Positions 59,632 to 64,000 of a stretch of 64,000 bases of DNA are shown piece by piece. The stretch is from Litoribacter ruber (lineage in GTDB: Bacteria; Bacteroidota; Bacteroidia; Cytophagales; Cyclobacteriaceae): assembly GCF_018500185.1 (NCBI RefSeq), contig NZ_JAHBGI010000007.1:62001-126000 (forward strand), written 5' to 3'. Both the position numbers and the translations under genes were made by a program. The notes beneath the pieces are model-generated. The model was not told the DNA's origin, did no database searches, and worked only from the letters and a program-made list of their open reading frames with translations. Numbering within the stretch: position 1 is the first letter of the stretch; the number at the start of each line of letters is the position of its first letter.

Positions 59632-61029
59632 ATGGATAAAATAAAGGATTTAACGCCAAGACAGATTGTTGCGGAATTAGATAAATATATTATTGGCCAG
59701 CAAAATGCCAAAAGGAATGTGGCGATTGCCTTAAGAAATAGGATCAGACGGCTTATGGTCAAGTCTGACCTTCAGAAGGACATTGTGCCGAACAACATTC
59801 TGATGATTGGCTCTACTGGTGTGGGTAAGACTGAGATTGCCCGAAGGTTGGCAAAGATCGCCAACGCACCATTTACAAAAGTGGAGGCCTCCAAGTTTAC
59901 AGAAGTGGGCTATGTGGGCCGAGACGTGGAGAGCATGGTCCGTGATGTGGTGGAGCAGGCGGTTCACTTGGTGAAAACCAAAAAGAATGAGGAAGTGAAG
60001 GAGAAGGCCTCAGTGATCGTAGAGGACATTATTTTGGATATCCTGATCCCTCCAGTGAAAAGTCCTTCATTGGCCAAGTCATCCAGCAGCGAAAATGATT
60101 TCAATCCTGACACAGCTTCTGAAAATGAGCTGAATGAAAAAACAAGGGAGAGATTTAGAGAAAAGCTCAAAAACGGCGAACTTGAAGAAAGAAAGATTGA
60201 AATCAATGTCAAGCAATCCTCTCCCGTAGGAGTGGGGATGATTGGCAATGGTATGATGGATGATGCCAGCATGGCCGGTCTGCAGGACATGATCAGCGGC
60301 ATGATGCCTAAGAAGACCAAGAAAAGAAAGCTGACCATTGCCGAAGCCAGAAAAGTACTGATGGAGGAGGAAGCTTCCAAGTTGATCGACTTTGATGAGG
60401 TGAAGGAAGAGGCTATCCAATTGGCTGAAAACAACGGAATCATCTTTATTGATGAGATCGATAAGATTGCCTCCAAGAGTGGAAAAGGTAGCGGTGGGCC
60501 GGATGTAAGCCGAGAAGGGGTGCAGCGTGACCTTTTGCCAATTGTGGAGGGAAGCTCCGTTTCCACCAAGTATGGGGTGATCAACACAGACCATATCCTT
60601 TTCATCGCTGCGGGCGCCTTTCATGTGAGCAAACCCTCGGATTTGATTCCTGAATTGCAGGGCCGATTTCCAATCAGGGTGGAATTGAACAGCCTGACCC
60701 AGGGAGATTTCCAGATGATATTGAAGGAGCCAAAAAATGCCTTGACAAAGCAGTATAAAGCCTTGTTTGAAGCTGAAGAGGTTTATTTGGACTTTGCGGA
60801 TGAAGCCATTGATGAGATTGCCCGATTGGCCTTTAAAATCAACGAAGAGGTTGAAAATATTGGAGCAAGGAGGTTACATACCGTGATGAGCCATTTGCTT
60901 AACGATTTCCTTTTTGATGTGCCGGACACTATCGAGGCAAATTCAAAAATCATGATCACCAAGGATATGGTCACCGACAGATTGAGCCAGCTGGTTCAAA
61001 ACAGGGACCTTTCACAGTATATACTTTAA
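59632..61029 (+). CDS. hslU: HslU, ATPase subunit of the HslUV protease
   Basis: 465 residues: LTPRQIVAELDKYIIGQ start, Walker A GSTGVGKTEIARRLA, the pore motif YVGRD, an inserted I domain (about 130-260, low complexity and methionine-rich around GMIGNGMMDDASM), Walker B GIIFIDEIDKIA, and C-terminal QNRDLSQYIL whose tail docks into HslV. It unfolds substrates for the HslV peptidase. hslV is not adjacent and not in the window. A terminator follows. Confidence 0.96.
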   Translation: MDKIKDLTPRQIVAELDKYIIGQQNAKRNVAIALRNRIRRLMVKSDLQKDIVPNNILMIGSTGVGKTEIARRLAKIANAPFTKVEASKFTEVGYVGRDVESMVRDVVEQAVHLVKTKKNEEVKEKASVIVEDIILDILIPPVKSPSLAKSSSSENDFNPDTASENELNEKTRERFREKLKNGELEERKIEINVKQSSPVGVGMIGNGMMDDASMAGLQDMISGMMPKKTKKRKLTIAEARKVLMEEEASKLIDFDEVKEEAIQLAENNGIIFIDEIDKIASKSGKGSGGPDVSREGVQRDLLPIVEGSSVSTKYGVINTDHILFIAAGAFHVSKPSDLIPELQGRFPIRVELNSLTQGDFQMILKEPKNALTKQYKALFEAEEVYLDFADEAIDEIARLAFKINEEVENIGARRLHTVMSHLLNDFLFDVPDTIEANSKIMITKDMVTDRLSQLVQNRDLSQYIL

Positions 61030-61039
61030 AACTAATCTC

Positions 61040-61068
61040 GCCTGCCCTTTTAACGGGCAGGCTTTTTT
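61040..61068 (+). terminator. intrinsic terminator after hslU
   Basis: A perfect 8-bp GC-rich stem (61040-61047 with 61055-61062), 7-base loop and six T. Confidence 0.93.
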
Positions 61069-61072
61069 AATT

Positions 61073-61801
61073 ATGGAAAATCTCATCATCATTACCGGTT
61101 GCAGCCAAGGGCTGGGAAAAGCGTTGACAGCGCTGTATTGTCAGGATGGCCGAAATAGGGTTGTTGGGGTTTCCAGAACTGGGCTGACCTTGGGTTTTGC
61201 CAACTTTGAAAATCTCAAAATTGACCTGTCTGACTTGCAAATGGTTAAAAGTAACTTGGATAAGATCTTTCCAAGAGGGGATTTTGACAATTTAGTTTTA
61301 GTCAACAATGCGGGATGGATAGGGGAGATAAGGCATTTTGGGAATTTATCTGCTGATGCCATTTCCCAAATTCACCAGATCAATACCGTAGCTCCTGCAA
61401 TCTTAATGAATGAATTTGTCAAGCGTTATAAAGATTCTCCTTCAAGGAAGACAGTGGTGAATATCAGCTCAGGAGCCGCAGCCAAAAACATAGATGGCTG
61501 GTCGGGATACTCGAGCAGCAAGGCGGCTTTGAACCGCTATACGGAGATCGCCGAGGAAGAAAGTGAGATGAGCAATTGGGGGATCAAGTTTTACGCCCTC
61601 TCACCCGGCATAATCGATACTGGTATGCAACAGGATATCCGCAGTGCCAAAGCCGAGGAGTTCAGCCGTGTGGAGGCATTTAGAGGTTTCAAGGAGAATG
61701 AAGAACTAGCCAGTCCGGAGGAGGTTGCGGAAAAGGTCAAATACCTAATTGATAATCGGGATAACTTTAAAGAAGTGTTGCAGGATGTCCGTCAATTTTG
61801 A
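61073..61801 (+). CDS. SDR oxidoreductase (sepiapterin/benzil reductase-like)
   Basis: 242 residues: TGCSQGLGKAL as nucleotide motif at the N-terminus, LVNNAG, VNISSGAA with the catalytic Ser, and YSSSKAALNRY with Tyr and Lys. The compact size and the SPGIIDTGMQQ region place it with sepiapterin-reductase-like SDRs using NADPH; the substrate is unknown. It starts 5 bp after the hslU terminator and overlaps the converging sixA gene by 10 bp. Confidence 0.88.
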   Translation: MENLIIITGCSQGLGKALTALYCQDGRNRVVGVSRTGLTLGFANFENLKIDLSDLQMVKSNLDKIFPRGDFDNLVLVNNAGWIGEIRHFGNLSADAISQIHQINTVAPAILMNEFVKRYKDSPSRKTVVNISSGAAAKNIDGWSGYSSSKAALNRYTEIAEEESEMSNWGIKFYALSPGIIDTGMQQDIRSAKAEEFSRVEAFRGFKENEELASPEEVAEKVKYLIDNRDNFKEVLQDVRQF

Positions 61802-62292
61802 GCTTCCGGGTTTTTGGGATAATCGTGCATCCAGAATTTAGCATTTTTTTTACCGACATCTCCCCAGTCTTCCACGTTGAAAGTGAAACCGAAGACCCCT
61901 GTCGTAGGTAGGTTTTCCAGGTCCTCGCCCAGCTCCACCACCAAATCGGTCAACCCTGGGTTGTGGCCAAAGATGAAAAGTGTATCCACAGTGTTGGGTG
62001 TTTTCCTGATATATTTGAGGATTTCCGTGGGGGAAGCATGATAGAGCTCGGAGGTTAGCTTAAAGTGATTTTTACCAATCCCAAGTATATCGGCAAATAT
62101 CCCTGCGGTGTGCTTAGCCCGCTCGGCATCGGAGGAAATTATCATATCTGGGAAAATTTTTTTCGCCACAAGTCTTTGGGCCATGTCTTTGGCATTTCTT
62201 AAGCCTCTAGGCGCGAGAGGCCGTTTATGGTCCGCCAAAAAGGGTTTGTCCCAAGAGGATTTGGCGTGTCGGCAGATTAAAAATCGCTTCAT
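61792..62292 (-). CDS. sixA: SixA-type phosphohistidine phosphatase
   Basis: 166 residues from ATG 62292 (MKRFLICRHAKSSWDKPF). The RHAKSS motif holds the catalytic histidine of the histidine-phosphatase fold, with LAPRGLRNAKDMA and IFGHNPGLTDLV giving the second conserved histidine. SixA proteins remove phosphate from histidine on phosphotransfer proteins. An upstream ATG at 62331 would add 13 residues before the core and is not preferred. It could act on the phosphorelay encoded at 15.8-20.5 kb, but nothing here shows that. Confidence 0.9.
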   Translation of the reverse strand: MKRFLICRHAKSSWDKPFLADHKRPLAPRGLRNAKDMAQRLVAKKIFPDMIISSDAERAKHTAGIFADILGIGKNHFKLTSELYHASPTEILKYIRKTPNTVDTLFIFGHNPGLTDLVVELGEDLENLPTTGVFGFTFNVEDWGDVGKKNAKFWMHDYPKNPEAQN

Positions 62293-62314
62293 AAAAGTTT
62301 TTCTTATATATTTT

Positions 62315-62346
62315 TTTGCATAATTTAACATAAATTTTTACATTTA
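62315..62346 (+). promoter_or_regulatory. candidate promoter of the cold-shock gene
   Basis: TTTG at 62315-62318 and TACATTTA at 62339-62346 with a 20-bp spacer; the last -7 base deviates. The leader would be about 28 bases. Confidence 0.45.
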
Positions 62347-62380
62347 TTATTCATTTAACCACATATTTTAAAATTACATT

Positions 62381-62572
62381 ATGCTTACTGGAACAATTAA
62401 ATTTTACAACGATTCAAAGGGGTTCGGTTTTATCATTGATGACCAATCTCAAAGTGACATTTTCGTGCACGCGACTGGGCTTGTAGACAAGATCGCTCAG
62501 AATGACAAAGTATCTTTTGACCTCAAAGAAGGTAAAAAAGGTCCTAATGCCATCAATGTGAAAAAAGTCTGA
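62381..62572 (+). CDS. cold-shock domain protein
   Basis: 63 residues, one cold-shock domain with RNP1 KGFGFI and RNP2 DIFVHAT. Such proteins bind single-stranded RNA and act as RNA chaperones; whether this copy is cold-induced is unknown. It has its own candidate promoter and a strong terminator. Confidence 0.95.
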   Translation: MLTGTIKFYNDSKGFGFIIDDQSQSDIFVHATGLVDKIAQNDKVSFDLKEGKKGPNAINVKKV

Positions 62573-62596
62573 TTTTTTGAGCATTAGAGAGAAAAG

Positions 62597-62626
62597 AAAG
62601 AGTCTTGGATAAGGCTCTTTTTTTTT
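62597..62626 (+). terminator. intrinsic terminator after the cold-shock gene
   Basis: A 10-bp stem (62597-62606 with 62611-62620, one wobble), loop GGAT, nine T. Confidence 0.92.
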
Positions 62627-62632
62627 GCCCAT

Positions 62633-62662
62633 AAAAAAAGGCAACCCGGAAGGATTGCCTTT
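62633..62662 (-). terminator. intrinsic terminator after the outer-membrane barrel gene
   Basis: On the minus strand an 11-bp stem (62662-62652 with 62647-62637, one wobble), 4-base loop and seven U. Confidence 0.92.
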
Positions 62663-62679
62663 CTAATTTATATTGTGGA

Positions 62680-63531
62680 CTAAAATAGCCTGTACCTGAT
62701 TCCAAAATTCATCCCGATACTGTTGAAAAACGTGGTAGTGACCAGCTCATCCATGGGTCTGTTTTGGTCCACGTTAGGATTGAAATCAGCATTATTGCTG
62801 GAGGAATTCAGTTCGGTGACGTAATTGGTTTCTCTTGAATAGGTGGGAAGGGCATCCAAACCATCTTGTCCACCGACTCTAAAGGTGGTAGTTTCGGAAA
62901 CTCTTCTGGGTACTGCCAAATGAATAGCTTCCAATTCCCCAAATAACTTCAGTCTGTCGTAGACTTCGTATTCAGCACCTAATGTACCGGAGAAACCTAC
63001 TGAAAACTGGCCTCTGACCTCTTCCACCTCCAATACGGAGTTGCCACTGGTGGATAAGGATGCTGGAACGCGGTATTCCAGAGAAGTGACACCGCCGACT
63101 GGTAAAACCAAGCCAAGTCTTGAGTAAGCACTCAATATCTGATCGCTGCCTGTTGAAAATACAATTGCTGGATTGATCCTAGCCTGGCGTGTATGCCCCG
63201 ATACAGCTAAGATATCATTTCCAGCCCTTAATTCTGATATCGAGACTTTATTTCCTATTAAATAGTTGAAGCCGATGTCGGCCCCCACGTTTGGTGTGAT
63301 CATATAACCAGCTCTAACCGTAATGGGTATTCCTCCCCCCAATTTGTTGTTTACAGCTTCAATACTTGTGATACTACCGTCTGGTCCAAGAGTAGTGAAA
63401 TCACCGATTGCGCTACTGGAGGTGGGAAGTGCAAAACCACCCCCAATTTGGAGATAGGTGTCCTGAGCCATCAATTTTGAGCTGGCAAATACCATGGCTG
63501 CCATGGCAAGCATTTTCAATTTAAATCTCAT
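62680..63531 (-). CDS. outer-membrane beta-barrel protein
   Basis: 283 residues with signal peptide ending KLMAQD. The mature protein shows alternating strands (ITVRAGYMITPNVGADIGFNYLIG, FSVGFSGTLGAEYEVYDRLKLFGELEAIHLAVP in pieces) and ends in the aromatic GMNFGIRYRLF typical of barrel C-termini. Probably an 8- to 12-stranded barrel; no transport or binding role is shown. A 10-bp hairpin ends two bases before the start codon. Confidence 0.82.
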   Translation of the reverse strand: MRFKLKMLAMAAMVFASSKLMAQDTYLQIGGGFALPTSSSAIGDFTTLGPDGSITSIEAVNNKLGGGIPITVRAGYMITPNVGADIGFNYLIGNKVSISELRAGNDILAVSGHTRQARINPAIVFSTGSDQILSAYSRLGLVLPVGGVTSLEYRVPASLSTSGNSVLEVEEVRGQFSVGFSGTLGAEYEVYDRLKLFGELEAIHLAVPRRVSETTTFRVGGQDGLDALPTYSRETNYVTELNSSSNNADFNPNVDQNRPMDELVTTTFFNSIGMNFGIRYRLF

Positions 63532-63533
63532 AT

Positions 63534-63559
63534 TTACTGAAATTGGTTTATTTCAGTAA
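63534..63559 (-). promoter_or_regulatory. hairpin next to the barrel gene start
   Basis: TTACTGAAAT on the plus strand at 63534-63543 is mirrored at 63550-63559 (perfect 10-bp stem, 6-base loop). In the mRNA the stem ends two bases before the AUG and would cover the whole ribosome landing zone. Confidence 0.65.
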
Positions 63560-63621
63560 CTATGCAAAAACGATACAAAATTTGTTAAAATATTGAAAAT
63601 CCGTGGCCTTGGGGTCTTTGA

Positions 63622-64000
63622 TTAAAACTCATGGACTATCCGGATGGCTGGGTCAAGGGACATGCCGCCGGGGTTGAGGCCCAGCTCACCCTCCGGTATT
63701 TCCATGCCCAAATCCTGAAAATATTTCTCCCAAATTCCAAAAGTTTCCCCCGTATCTGGATCCTTGAAGGTCATGGGTTGGATTTCAAAAATTGGAGTTC
63801 CGAGGTTAGCTTTTTGGAAGGACATATGGATCAGCTCAGAACAATAATAAGCGTCATTGTTAAGGTCAAAGGCAGAATCATAGGGTTTGCCAATCAAGGT
63901 ACTGGCGACATTGATGGCAGTGGGGATGAGGTATTTATATTCATCAATTACCCGCCCAACGACCACCCTTGGTTGTCCGGCCTCATCGGTGTGGCGGTCG
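63622..64000 (-). CDS. YiiX-type permuted papain-like enzyme (N-terminus outside window)
   Basis: The frame runs from its stop at 63622 through the right window edge (at least 126 residues); a GTG at 63966 is internal, as the frame continues upstream. AINVASTLIGKPYDSAFDL and NDAYYCSELIHMSFQKA carry the pattern of the YiiX/YaeF, G6R-type NlpC/P60-like superfamily (peptidase C92), with the likely catalytic cysteine in YYCSEL; PEGELGLNPGGMSLDPAI closes the domain. The catalytic histidine would be further upstream, outside the window. Substrates of the family are amides or lipoproteins and not known here. Confidence 0.8.
   Translation of the reverse strand, partial: DRHTDEAGQPRVVVGRVIDEYKYLIPTAINVASTLIGKPYDSAFDLNNDAYYCSELIHMSFQKANLGTPIFEIQPMTFKDPDTGETFGIWEKYFQDLGMEIPEGELGLNPGGMSLDPAIRIVHEF

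Overview
The window is an ordinary, gene-dense chromosome segment from a member of the Bacteroidota, most likely a Cytophagales bacterium of the Cyclobacteriaceae type (Algoriphagus-like). The phylum call rests on promoters of the TTTG-N19-TAnnTTTG type (exact matches before rpsT, merC, hemJ and a toxin-antitoxin pair), on a hybrid-type sensor with a Y_Y_Y domain, on lipoproteins, BtuG and DUF1684/DUF349 proteins, and on the near absence of classic Shine-Dalgarno sites. The genus is an inference. No rRNA, tRNA, CRISPR array, insertion sequence or prophage was recognised.

Layout. 1-5.1 kb: DUF349 protein (cut by the window edge), ettA, two small paralogous membrane proteins, a lipoprotein, a zinc phospholipase C/P1-nuclease-type protein, rpsT. 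5.2-11.3 kb: radC, DUF1684 protein, pheT, a coiled-coil protein, zapA, rny. 11.3-15.7 kb: MtfA-like peptidase, a second ABC-F ATPase, an SDR enzyme, sucD. 15.8-22.8 kb: one co-directional run of a membrane sensor kinase, a receiver-kinase protein, an ABC ATPase, an FtsX/MacB-type permease with histidine-rich loops, and a secreted DUF3299-like protein. 23.1-26.6 kb: class IV aminotransferase, MerC, a lipoprotein, cytochrome c, SCO and HemJ (heme/copper theme). 26.7-33 kb: galM, a sodium/sugar symporter and galK, followed by an unknown gene, meaB and a DUF3298 lipoprotein. 33-38.8 kb: dnaA, then the two methylmalonyl-CoA mutase subunits. 38.9-44.4 kb: DUF389 protein, secreted protein, ferredoxin, flavin reductase and MarR regulator, then an RHH/MazF toxin-antitoxin pair. 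44.4-51.9 kb: cobalamin uptake, with a divergent BtuD/BtuC/BtuF-type ABC transporter and, behind a cobalamin riboswitch, btuB, a BtuG-like propeller lipoprotein and a DUF71 ATP-pyrophosphatase. 51.9-61 kb: HI0074-type protein, DegP-type protease, dxr, rseP, lon, hslU. 61-64 kb: SDR, SixA, cold-shock protein, outer-membrane barrel, and a papain-like YiiX-family enzyme cut by the window end.

Functional links: imported B12 serves the B12-dependent methylmalonyl-CoA mutase (mutA/mutB, chaperone meaB) encoded in the same window. DegP, RseP, Lon and HslU form an envelope/cytosol protein-quality-control block. The least explained signals are two intergenic arrays with an exact 11-bp period but different unit sequences (22946-23023 and 52535-52589), a 20-bp motif repeated at the two promoters around the MarR gene, and the sensor-kinase/ABC-transporter run with a degenerate H-box.
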